DNA from: Linum tenue
Lineage: Eukaryota; Streptophyta; Magnoliopsida; Malpighiales; Linaceae
Assembly (NCBI GenBank): GCA_946122785.1
Contig: CAMGYJ010000002.1
Coordinates: 69,713,703-69,777,702 of the forward strand
Direction: 5' to 3'
Length of the DNA: 64,000 nt
In this document: positions 55,501 to 64,000 of the stretch, in pieces
Layout of the letters: each line of letters begins with the position of its first letter
How positions within the stretch are numbered: position 1 is the first letter of the stretch
The notes under the pieces: model-generated
The model's database searches: none
Told to the model about the DNA's origin: nothing
The model's input: the letters and a program-made list of their open reading frames with translations, nothing else
Position numbers and translations under genes: made by a program

Positions 55501-56958
55501 CGGCCAAGACTTCCCTTGGTGACCCAATGTAGACGACGTGCCACCACCATCCCATGCACCCTGCAATCCCATGCACGCACGCCCACGTAGATCATCAAGG
55601 ATAAATGAACGGCCCACCTTACTTCCCGTCCCGAGCACCCTCCCCGTCTTCCGATCCTGCACAACACATCCAGCAGAATCAAACACGACATCACAACCAT
55701 CCTCTGTTAGCTGACCAACGGATACTAGATTGGGAACGAGCTGAGGAACATAAAGAGTGTCGGGGAGAGACACTGAACCAGTACTAGCAGTACCAGCACC
55801 CTGAACGGGGAGAGTGGCCCCATTAGCTACTTGAAGACTCATAGGAGAGATCGGACGTAAAGTCTCAAAGGCAGAACGATGATGCGTCATGTGATTAAAA
55901 GCTGCAGAATCCAACATCCAACGAAGAGACTTACCAGATGGGAGACCAGTCGAGAAAGCAGACGAGAGAGCATCACGAAGAGCGTCTTGAACCATCTGGT
56001 GAACCTGATCCCGAGTAAGAGACGACGAGGACGAGGATTCGGCAGTCACCGGATACGCCACAGCCCGTGAAGTCGAGCTACCAGCTGAGGGAACAGGACG
56101 CAACTTCCCCCGCCTTCGTAACGTGGGGCACTCAGAGACAATATGGCCTGAACTTTTGCAATAAATGCAAAAGTTTTTCTTCTTGCAGTAGGTCTGGACG
56201 TGACCTGTCTCACGGCAGAAGAAGCACGCCACCGTCCCAGTAGAGGTAGCTGAAGTCGGCCGACCAGAGGATGGACGAGAGATAGCAGCCGGGCGGCCTA
56301 CAGCAAAGGCGGGTTCAGCATGTGGAGTGGCATGATCAATCTGAGATTGACTGCGAAGCCGGGTCTCTTCCCGCATAAGCTCAGCAACGACAGCATCAAT
56401 ACTCGTAGTATTGCGATGAATCAATGAGGCGCGGATGGGCTCGAACTCAGGCCGGAGCTTTGCTAAGAATTGAAGAACACGAGTGCGATCTCGCTCGGCC
56501 TGAACTGCCGCAGCAGCAGCATCTGGAACGAGAGAGACAGTCAGCAAGTCGTATTCCGTCCACAAATGAAGACACTCCTGATAATAGCCGCGAACATCGC
56601 GATCGCCCTGTGCAAGACGAGAGATCTCGCCTTCCAGCTCAAACTGACGGGAGGCTGTATTCTGCGAATAGGTGGCGCAGATATAACTCCACATCTCATG
56701 CGCCGTGCGAAATCGACGAAGGCTGAGAGCTGTCGGAATGTCCACCGCAGCCACCAACCAATGAATAATCTGGGCATTGGCAGCATGCCAGTCAGCCGCA
56801 TCAGCCGCATCGGTACCCTCTGTTGGCGCCTTAACTTCACCCAATAAAACTGGAAGAAGCCGCTTACCCGCCACAAAATTGCGGAATTGGAACTCCCATA
56901 TTGAAAAATTACGACCATCAAACTTAGTAGTGACCGCTTCCATTTTGGAGAAATCCAT
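52519..56958 (-). CDS. Ty1-copia gag-pol polyprotein
   Basis: About 1479 residues from the ATG at 56958 (MDFSKMEAVTTKFDG), chosen because it aligns with copia gag starts; the frame is open for a further 74 codons upstream. Order: gag; zinc knuckles CFFCRETGHVQTYC and CIYCKSSGHIVSEC (from about 245); protease DSA at about 350; integrase LWHNRLGHPH...CVSC, then D592, D655, E691; a serine-rich linker; reverse transcriptase YVDDM at 1159; RNase H with DADYAGC, STEAEY, DNTSAI. No stop or frameshift. It is of the same lineage as the + strand element. Confidence 0.95.
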   Translation of the reverse strand: MDFSKMEAVTTKFDGRNFSIWEFQFRNFVAGKRLLPVLLGEVKAPTEGTDAADAADWHAANAQIIHWLVAAVDIPTALSLRRFRTAHEMWSYICATYSQNTASRQFELEGEISRLAQGDRDVRGYYQECLHLWTEYDLLTVSLVPDAAAAAVQAERDRTRVLQFLAKLRPEFEPIRASLIHRNTTSIDAVVAELMREETRLRSQSQIDHATPHAEPAFAVGRPAAISRPSSGRPTSATSTGTVACFFCRETGHVQTYCKKKNFCIYCKSSGHIVSECPTLRRRGKLRPVPSAGSSTSRAVAYPVTAESSSSSSLTRDQVHQMVQDALRDALSSAFSTGLPSGKSLRWMLDSAAFNHMTHHRSAFETLRPISPMSLQVANGATLPVQGAGTASTGSVSLPDTLYVPQLVPNLVSVGQLTEDGCDVVFDSAGCVVQDRKTGRVLGTGSKVGRSFILDDLRGRACMGLQGAWDGGGTSSTLGHQGKSWPQQTCDGSKETCDGILSKENDFDAPVFSSNISVESLWDLWHNRLGHPHAGRLKAMFSNNLLPDKLDLVKFAGDFSDCVSCLEAKASQSSFSSSDTVYDEPFDLVHSDLWGPSPVTSRLGYRYFALFIDHTTRFTWVYFLKQKSELTTVAKEFVQMVKTQFGKTIKVLRSDPGGEYTPNELLAFFKAEGILPQQSCPGVSQQNGVVERKNRHVLELTRAILFFSKVPTGFWVEAVHTIIYLINRQITPLLGQRSPYQALYSRLPDYSFLRIFGCTCFVLLQRKERHKLAPKVARCIFMGYSDKHKGYMCYDPVARRMRIACHVKFLENHMHYHSLPAEASTAETLAFLQNWPSFEPTPSIPLQPTTDSSSMSSGTQSEPTSPTASGHASSGNGSPSSSGSSPSGSTSRSSSPGASSSSGSSSHSTSSSYSGASSGSSSTATAQSAPPTPPVLPLRRSARSTLGRPPARMSDFISYSTEPIFVPRSYSQAVRDPRWNSAMRVEMDALEENHTWDLVPRVDGMSVIGCRWVYNVKMLPDGAVDKFKARLVAQGFKQEYGIDYEETFAPVVKMQTVRSVFAVASMHNWPLLQLDVKNAFLHGDLKETIYMERPPGYDKGDSNMVCKLVRSLYGLKQAPRAWFEKFHSTLTQAGFAQSVNDPSLFTRNTIDGIVVLLVYVDDMIITGSDQDGIRDITAILRNAFNLKEMGEVSYFLGLEVHRSSQGLFVSQRKYILDLLDSAGFADCVPCSTPMEQNLKLSRDQGEVMSDQSVYRSLVGSLIYLTHTRPDISYAVQVVSQYMGRATNLHLAAVHRLLRYLKQTQDVGMFFPAEGELTVEAFADADYAGCVDTRRSTSGWCIRVGNSFVSWRCRKQDKVSKSSTEAEYRSMSEVSSELVWIHRLLEELGVHCRVPMRLYGDNTSAIQIASNPVLHDRTKHIEVHVHYIRQLVAEGLIQVGYLSTEDQTADLLTKAVSSSRHWYLSSKLMLRTAHQFEGGC

Positions 56959-57208
56959 AATAACCACTCTGCACAACCAAAAAATCCAAACGCAGCTAGA
57001 ACCACAATAACCACGACCCAAACTTGCGCACCAACACCAAACAGCAGCACAAACCGGCGCGCGAAGACCCTGACGATGGAACTCTAATAGCAGCACAAAC
57101 TTCCAACCCAAACGCCAACGACGATCGCTGATCGTAACAGGAAAGGAAAAACTCAAACGCCGCAGATCCAAATCCACCAAGAAGAACGAACTAACCTTTA
57201 GTACGGAG

Positions 57209-57220
57209 GCTCTGATACCA
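57209..57220 (-). promoter_or_regulatory. Primer binding site (initiator tRNA-Met)
   Basis: TGGTATCAGAGC on the minus strand, directly after the 5' LTR. Confidence 0.95.
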
Positions 57221-57448
57221 TGTAAAGAATCAAGCTGAAAGTAAAGAACACACGCAGTTTAACGTGGTATCCCTGTTGCCAGGACTAGTCCACGGAAGAG
57301 GCTGTGCTCTTCAATAGGTTTTCACTATACTTGTTAATCGTACAAGGAAGTATGGCCGGCTCCTATATAGGGGTTTAACCCTAGTTCTAATTACATTAAA
57401 CAATTGTGGCTAATTACACATTGGTACTTAAACTAATATATTTTAACA
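57221..57448 (-). repeat. 5' LTR of the minus-strand copia element
   Basis: 228 bp, starts TGTTAAAATATATTAG and ends GATTCTTTACA; identical by eye to the 3' LTR. Confidence 0.95.
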
Positions 57449-57467
57449 AGAGATACATCATAAAACC

Positions 57468-57517
57468 AGAGCGACTGAAGTGATATGTACGACAATTGCC
57501 CTAACAAAGATGCTATG
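57468..57517 (+). pseudogene. Short Gnk2-like coding fragment
   Basis: AGAGCGACTGAAGTGATATG and ACAATTGCCCTAACAAAG align to the region after the C-X-C-X2-C motif in the gene at 51802 (AGAGCGACTCAAATAATGCG, GAGAATTGCCCGGGCAAA) with a one-base shift. The frame is lost. It adjoined the 3' end of that gene before the copia insertion, suggesting a broken tandem partner. Confidence 0.45.
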
Positions 57518-57519
57518 TG

Positions 57520-59436
57520 TATGCTTTTGTGGAGCAGGGGTTGTCTTAGCTAAGGCTCCTCTTCGATTGACTTGCCAGCTGGTTCAAGGAAGCTTCACAT
57601 TCGCTAAATGGGGCGATTTTGGAGCGGGACTTTTTCCTCTTTTGTTGACCTTTCCGCTTGTGTTGTATTTTTTTTTTTTTCCTTCGTATTTTAGTTAAAG
57701 TCGTATCTTTTGCTTCTTTGAGCTTCTTCAAAGCTCCCCTTGTAGTTGTAGTGGCATATCATGCTCTTTTATAGTAGCTCGGCTGCATACAGACTACGAA
57801 GTATTGTCAGGGACAATCTTGTAGTTGAGTCGTTGTTGCGGTTCTTTAGACCTGCTGCCTTGGATAAGCTTCCTTTAAACTTCGGGTTTTCCCTGACACT
57901 ATCATTGCAGAAGCTTCCTTTGGATGGAATGACGCCCTTATAGTCTTAATTAACGGGGCTATTCCATAATTTACCGGCGGTTAGCCGTTTTCCTGCGTCG
58001 TTAGTTGGCAAGGACTCCTTTCTTAGAGGACCTGCTTGCCCGATTTGGAAGGCTTACCGAGCTATAAGAAGTACACTATCCACTGCAAACATTCTTGTAA
58101 TTAGTTGTATAGTTCTAGTCACAGGAATTAATTTATGTGTTTTTAAGTCTTCATTTCACGTGATTAAAAATTAGTCTTTGTTAGTTATCGTGAATAAATC
58201 AGACAGATACCCGAGATAGTCGGTTAGGGGTCATCCCAATTCCAACATGCATCTGCGTGTACGAGTGAATGCATGGGTTAATGTATAACATGCACTTGCC
58301 CAATTGTTGTTTTATTAGCTAGCTTTCAATTCTAGTTATTTATGTGTATGTGGATGTATGGCAATTGTTAGAAAGAGTGAGCATAAGTAAAAGAAAACTA
58401 AAGAATGCACAATGTGTGTGTCCTGTCTTTCTTAGTTGAGTGTTTTAAGCATAAGCCAAATTAATGAGGTTATTGTGTGTGTGAGAGTTTGAGGGGGAGA
58501 TTTTATTGTCTAACAAATTTGAAGAAGGGGTTGAAACTCATATATCATTTGTTCAAATATTGCATGTTGAATTGGAGTATTGAACATTTAGAAGTGATAT
58601 ATAATTTTTAAACTAATATTAATTTCTGCCCGGTTGACCAATAGCCTTAAACCTCTTATTAATCTGACATGATTGGATCCAATAATTATAAGATGAGATT
58701 TAGTTTGATATGCCGATTCAAAACTATTTTTTATGTGTCATGAATTTGTACGACAAATACATGTAAATAAGTGAAGATGAACCTGATTATGCATTTTAAC
58801 TTTTCAGTTAACTAAAATTGTTTAAGGGGTAAACTAATTCTACACTCACTCGATTGGTTTATTCACATGCTTACTTTGCTCCGACGAAGAATAAGCATTC
58901 ATATGTCCGCCAAGTTTCAGGTTCTTTGATTCGCACGATCGACTGTGAATGGAGAAGAAGCATTTCGAACGCAAAATTGGAGAAATCATTGGGATGTTTC
59001 TAGATTTCTCTCGATTCCTGGCGGTGGGAAGAAAGATGAAGGGAAAGGGAGAGAGTTGTGAGATACAAAGCTGAGAGAGAGAGATGGAAGAACAAACGAA
59101 AAAAAGAAAGAGATAAGCATAGACACAGTGAGATGACAAATTTTACAGAGTGGGAAAATGAGGTAGTGTGAAATAATTGCCCTTCTGCTTTGCTAAGTGA
59201 GTATTGTTAGGCTTATTCTTTTAAGTTTTGAATTATCTTAGGAGATGACATTATATTTGACATATATTTTTTTATTTCAATTTAAAATCCTAAATCAATA
59301 GTATTGTTTAGATGATTTTTTCTTTATACGATTATTGTAATTTCTGAGAGTTAAGGGATATTCGATAATGTCAATATTTTAGCAATTTTTATTTGAAGTT
59401 TGAATTGAAAGATCGTACGTACCGGCAGTTCAACCA
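57520..59436. other. AT-rich intergenic stretch, no gene recognised
   Basis: Short frames at 57480-57698 and 57761-57943 (+) and 58846-59139 (-) carry no family motif. Confidence 0.4.
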
Positions 59437-59961
59437 TAAATACATGCAACTAAGACAATTATCGTACGGTTAGTATAGAAGTATTCACCTAACAAAAATT
59501 TATCACAATGGTATGAGTTAATGAATTGGTGTATTTGTTTGAATTGACTTAGTCTTTTAGCAATTTTCATAGGTTGAAAAGGACCTTATTTTCAAGTTTT
59601 CATCCAACATAATGTATGAGATTTATCTAAACTAGGCGTTCATATGTTGTGGTCTACACTCTACATGTACAAATATACATTATAGAAACAATATCAAGCT
59701 TTATATTTTATGAGTCTAAAACCGATGAATGTTTAACTCTTGAGTAATTATTCAAAGTATTAAGTATGTGCATATATTAGATATGTGGTTAATTTGGTTT
59801 GGCTGGTTAGGAGTGTCTGAAACCAAACCAAACCACCTAAACCAAACAAGCTAAGAACTTTAACCAAACCAAACCAATTATCCAAATTAACCAAACCAAA
59901 TTATCCAAATAGTACTGGTTAAAACGGTTACCATGGTAACCACACCGTTTGAACACCCCTA
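59437..59961. mobile_element. Left-truncated copy of the 43405 hAT element
   Basis: From ATAAATACATGCAACTAAGA onward it matches 43672-44223 closely and ends in the same TTTGAACACCCCTA. The left end is missing. Confidence 0.8.
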
Positions 59962-60389
59962 TCATTGAAAGCCAAAATTTGGCTAAGGCATATGACAAGA
60001 TTTGACAGTGAGTTCCGTCCGGCCTTGTTGGCTTGATCATTGAGAGTCATTTTTGCTAAGGCATGGATAAGTTTTGACGGCGAGTTCCATCTGATCGTGT
60101 TGGCTTTATGCGATAGCCAAAATTTGGCTAGGTATATGACTTCTTGATGCGGCGAGTAACTGATTGGCCATCATTTTCTTGGAGCCACATTGCTAGCTCC
60201 TTCATGGAAGAAGACCCATTAAAATGTATTAGCGAAAATAAAATAAAATCTGAGTAAGTGGCCATCACGAAAAAGGGCCAAATTATGGCTACAGAAACGT
60301 CTACTTGTGTGTTGATAAGTGTTAATTCATCACCTTGGTAGGTTGATGTCAACTACTTATTCCATAAATCTGATGCACTAAGTAGTTGG

Positions 60390-61690
60390 GGGGCATTTGC
60401 TTACACCATAAATTTGTCTTGTACACATTGATGAGTTACAAGATAAATAATGAGTTTATAAGGCCACATCAATTATAATAATTAATGCTATTTAAGTCGG
60501 GTCTTATGAATATTGATTTTAAGCTCAAGCTACTAAGTCATTAATGGACATGACCATGATTCAATAATGGACATGAGCCTCTCGTAAGAGGCCATGCCAT
60601 GCTACGATAAAATAAAACTAAGTCTGGAAAGGTATATGTGCCGCTTCACGAAGAGGGTCGTGTCCATCTTGAATCTAGAGGCCTGTGCCACTTCACGAAG
60701 AGGGCCATGTCCATCTATAATCTAGAAGCAGATGCCTCTTCAACGAGGAGGGTCATGTCCGTTTAGAATCTAGAGGCACGTGCTGCTTCAAGAAAAGATG
60801 CATGGACACAAGACAAGAGGCTCTAGGCATGATTGAAAAATGCAAAGTATGAGAAGGCCATGCCGTGTCACGGGAAGGGCCACATACATGATTGAAAAGT
60901 CCATAGCCACGGATGAAGAGGCCATGCCGCCTCATGACCAAGACCAATGATACAAAATGTACTAAGTCTGGGAAGGACATGCCGCCTCATGGGAGGGGCC
61001 ATGTGCATGATTGACAAGTTCATGCCGCATCACGAAAGGGGCCATGATCACGAATGAGAAGGGCGTGGTGGTGGAGCATTCACTAGTGACTAAGTCCCAA
61101 GAGGTTCATGGTCGTGAGACAAGAATGTCAATGACATGAGTAAGAAGTCCATGATGCCTAGCAAGAGGATCACGACCCCCCAGCTTTGTGAGACACCACA
61201 TGCTTATCAAGATTAGCATGGCACGAGATTTGTAACAAGACCAGGAGAGGCAAGCTACACTTCAAGACCCACAATGGTTCCAAGAGAAGCACCTAGACGG
61301 TTGAAGGAGTAACCACCACTCAGAGAAAGCAGGAGGCGGTTGTCTACAATAGTTATCTCTCCATGGCTATAAATAGGAGGAAGGGTCGACAGAGAAAGAG
61401 GTTTCCAAAACCAACACTTTGACACACATGTCAAGTTTATCCTTTTTTCTCTATCATGTAGTCATAGACGTAGTTTTTAGTTTGCAGCTCTCACTGAACC
61501 TCCATAGGAGAAGAGTAATTTAACTTAGTTTTCATTCCCAGAAACCATCAATTAAACACCATCGTTCGAACTTTGGTTGAAGAGGCATAAGCCATGTCTT
61601 ATTAATCGTTGTCCAAAGAATTCAAAAGTGCAATCAATCTCAATTCAAAGCAAGTTTTCTCGCCGGAAAACAAGAGTACAAATAAAGGAG
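60390..61690 (+). mobile_element. Probable LTR-type remnant with GGCCATGCCGC repeats
   Basis: A purine tract (AGTTGGGGGGCA) near 60384 is followed by sequence with many degenerate repeats of the form GCCGCTTCACGAAGAGGG-CATGTCC (60590-61180), then a TATA box (GCTATAAATAGGAGG, about 61368). A polypurine tract, promoter and length fit a gypsy-type LTR, but TG...CA ends and duplication were not fixed. Confidence 0.35.
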
Positions 61691-62045
61691 TTATGATGAA
61701 GCTGCCACATGAATAGAATTACGCCGTTTTAACTTCTGATAGCCGTTTGGGACTTCAAATCTAATCGTGCAGAAATGAGGAATGGCACGTTTTTGTACAC
61801 AAATTGTGCCTAAAAAAGTTACCATTCTTAACGATTTTGACCACGCTTTTGTTCACAAAATATTTTTACGTAGAAACTTAATATGTTTGGTGGGCCTAAA
61901 ATGTAACGGTTCTTACACTTTGATGCACGTTTTTTACTCACTACTGCTTTCGGCATTGTGTGGTAGTGACTGTGAAAAAACAATTATTCCTACTAATTAG
62001 ATTTTGTTGGAAAATGTTTAGTTATAGATTTTATGCCACACAGTA
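61691..62045 (+). other. Duplicated flank of a Gnk2 array unit
   Basis: It matches 28295-29079 (ACGATTTTGACCACGCTTTTG, GCCTAAAATGTAACGG, TTTGATGCACGTTTTTTACTC) and then 30001-30080 (GTGGTAGTGACTGTGAAAAA). It lacks the poly(A) retroelement, so it records the empty site. Confidence 0.6.
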
Positions 62046-62349
62046 ATACACTTTTCGAACTCAAGTCACTCATATGGTATCGGAGTTCCGGACCAACTAG
62101 TTGAGAAATCTTGACATGGCACAAGAGCTTTCTATGATCGAGAGGTCTTCTGTTTAAATTCAGACAACCCCATTCTAAGATTAAGCAAACTTCATGTCCA
62201 TATTAGTAGCTTGAGTTTGAGGGTTGTTGTATAAGGTTCGTCATTAAACCGAATTCGACACTAAAGTTAATTGAAATTAACTGGATTTTAACATAATATC
62301 AAAGTTTTTTGTGATAAAAATTTCAAATCCATGTGAAAGGCTCCTCGTT

Positions 62350-62600
62350 TAAGAAACCGACTTCTAATAATGAATTCTTTTTCAACGAGGGAGACAACTT
62401 GGGGATGGAATCTGCTGAAAGCCGGATGCGGCATCGATGTTTCCGCTTTACGTACGTTGAAATAGATGAGATCATGAGACCAATTAGCTAGCAGCTAGGA
62501 TTATCCATAACCTAAAATTCCTATGCTTGGATTTTCTTGCAATTAGTTTATTATGAAGATGAGAATGGTGTCCATCCCATTCCTAAGATATTATTAGAAT
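62350..62600 (+). promoter_or_regulatory. Promoter relic of a lost Gnk2-like gene
   Basis: GACTTCTAATAATGAATTCT, GGAATCTGCTGAAAGCCGGA, TACGTACGTTGAAATAGATG and TTGGATTTTCTTGCAATTAG match the promoter copies at 30090 and 35210. No coding sequence follows. Confidence 0.6.
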
Positions 62601-64000
62601 TATTAAACCATAAGTACTAAAAAATTACCAAAAAAGTGAGGTTACTGTTACTTAAGAAAAAATCGGAATATACTGTTCATCGTGGGATTTTATGATCACC
62701 TGTAGGCGTTTGTATGTAAACCCACGTTCAGTACATTGAGCTAAACAAATATAGCCGTTGATTGCAATAAAAAAGCTGCACCTCATGCGTACCACCTCTT
62801 TTCTACGTTCAGTTTCTTTCCCATCCAGACACTGAGACACATCAAACTACTTCCCTCTCTCCTCCCTCACTCATCCCTATATTCCAAGCAAACCGCACAA
62901 CCAATCACTATCATCATTCTCACTGCATCAGCCACCTCCATCTCCAATCTCCCTCTCTCTCACACACACAGCATCAGGCCGCCTCCATCTCATCTCTCTC
63001 TCTCTCATGATCATGTTCACCAAATTATATATAGTCATATAACTAATTCCCACATCACATTTAGTTGGGATACAGAGACGGAGAGTCACACTTTCTTTTC
63101 TTTCCTCCCTTTGCCAAACAGGTCCCTCTCCTTTTTCTTAACCTTGGCTCCATTCACTAATTTCACTATCGGTATCTAGCTAATGCAATAGAGGATTTTT
63201 GGGATGATTGAAAGAGAGACAAACAATTGGGTGGCAGGAAAAGTACAAGGAAAGACAAGCAGCTGAGTGTGGAGCTAGATGTTAAGAGGGTGGATCCCGG
63301 GACCTATTATGGATCGGAAGAAAAATTGATAAATTAGTTATAGTAAATAATTGAGAATAAATTTAAGAGATTCATGAGATTAGTAGTTTGAAATTATAAT
63401 AGTGAAATAGCCCATGAATCATTGTCAACTAAAATTTGTATGAATTTGTTCAGATATATGATTGCAACAATATGATCGACATAAACGATTTAGATTTTTC
63501 ATGGCTAAACATTTTATATGGTACGATATTTTATGAATACTACTCAGATATGGGCCTTCTTGGTTATCGTGTTTGAAAGTATTTAAACTAACTTCAATTC
63601 GTCAAATATGAAATTAAATTTCAGATTTGTAATTATCCAAACAACATAAGTAATTGAACAAACTTGATCATGATTTCGTTTTACAATTTTTCATGCCTAA
63701 AGGTCAAATTCTCAAATTCCAACAACTCCTAATGGTGACGTATGATTTAAGTACATTCTAAGACAAATTCATGCAACTTCTAACTCACCAAATATATAAT
63801 AATTTTTTATTATTGTATCCTGCCTTTTGTTATCGTACTTCTTTCTTTTATACAAGGGTGAACGGTTTCATTCAAACACATAAGATAACTTTACAAAAAA
63901 GATTCAACATCGAGGCCAAACAAGAAAATGACACTCGAATCACAAGGCTTGCTCTAATTTCAAATTACTTTTTTAGGTTTACTCATATTCAGTTGAGAGC
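62601..64000. other. Intergenic stretch, CT/CA-rich near 62850-63010
   Basis: A pyrimidine-rich leader-like zone (CTCTCTCTC, CACACACACA, CATCAGCCACCTCCATC) resembles a plant 5' untranslated region, but no recognised coding sequence follows before the window end. Confidence 0.35.

Larger units (their letters stand above)
52297..57448 (-). mobile_element. Full-length Ty1-copia LTR retrotransposon, recent
   Basis: 228-bp LTRs at 57221-57448 (5') and 52297-52524 (3') read as identical. A perfect 5-bp duplication, AGAGA, lies at 52292-52296 and 57449-57453. The primer site is at 57209-57220 and a polypurine tract precedes the 3' LTR. One uninterrupted gag-pol ORF is present. It landed in the 3' flank of the Gnk2-like gene at 51802. 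Confidence 0.97.

Noticed and set aside
57480..57943. Short ORFs after the minus-strand copia element
   Set aside because: No family resemblance; the only explainable part is a 50-bp Gnk2-like fragment in another frame.

Overview
This window is nuclear DNA from a flowering plant, most likely a eudicot. It holds two MIR395 loci, a cluster of small ginkbilobin-2/DUF26-type secreted proteins, a plant UDP-glycosyltransferase fragment, and many plant-type transposons (Ty1-copia, Ty3-gypsy relics, LINE, hAT, Mutator-like, CACTA, Helitron). The species cannot be named from the sequence. Host coding content is very low: two intact small genes, two microRNA genes and several pseudogenes lie among mobile elements, many with readable target-site duplications (TSDs).

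The backbone is a decayed tandem array of Gnk2/DUF26-like genes on the + strand. It comprises a promoter relic at 3.1 kb, a gene broken by a 216-bp insert (6.9 kb), a gene broken by a 1.38-kb solo LTR plus a deletion (18.8-20.4 kb), a promoter joined to a 3' end (30.1-30.9 kb), an intact gene with an LTR just before its ATG (35.87-36.30 kb), an intact gene with a (GA)66 5' leader (51.80-52.26 kb), a small fragment (57.47 kb) and a promoter relic (62.4 kb). Gene-flanking sequence is duplicated along with these units.

Two full-length Ty1-copia elements (12625-17755 on +, 52297-57448 on -) each have LTRs that read as identical, a perfect 5-bp TSD and one uninterrupted gag-pol ORF, so both are recent insertions. 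A third LTR element (24400-28221, -) is unusual: its only recognisable ORF runs into its own 3' LTR and is split by a hAT MITE at the LTR boundary. Two 0.9-kb poly(A) retroelements without ORFs (11443-12375 and 29096-30000) share a 5' hairpin whose stem shows compensatory changes. A Pack-MULE (39544-41016) has 285-bp inverted repeats around a broken UGT gene.

At 45.3-47.9 kb two MIR395 genes stand head to head, each with a conserved TATA block. Just downstream (48078-48601) is a rearranged LTR carrying 53 nt complementary to the 3' half of initiator tRNA-Met, joined to U5/R sequence. It looks like an integrated tRNA-primed strong-stop cDNA, and it is the most unusual structure in the window.
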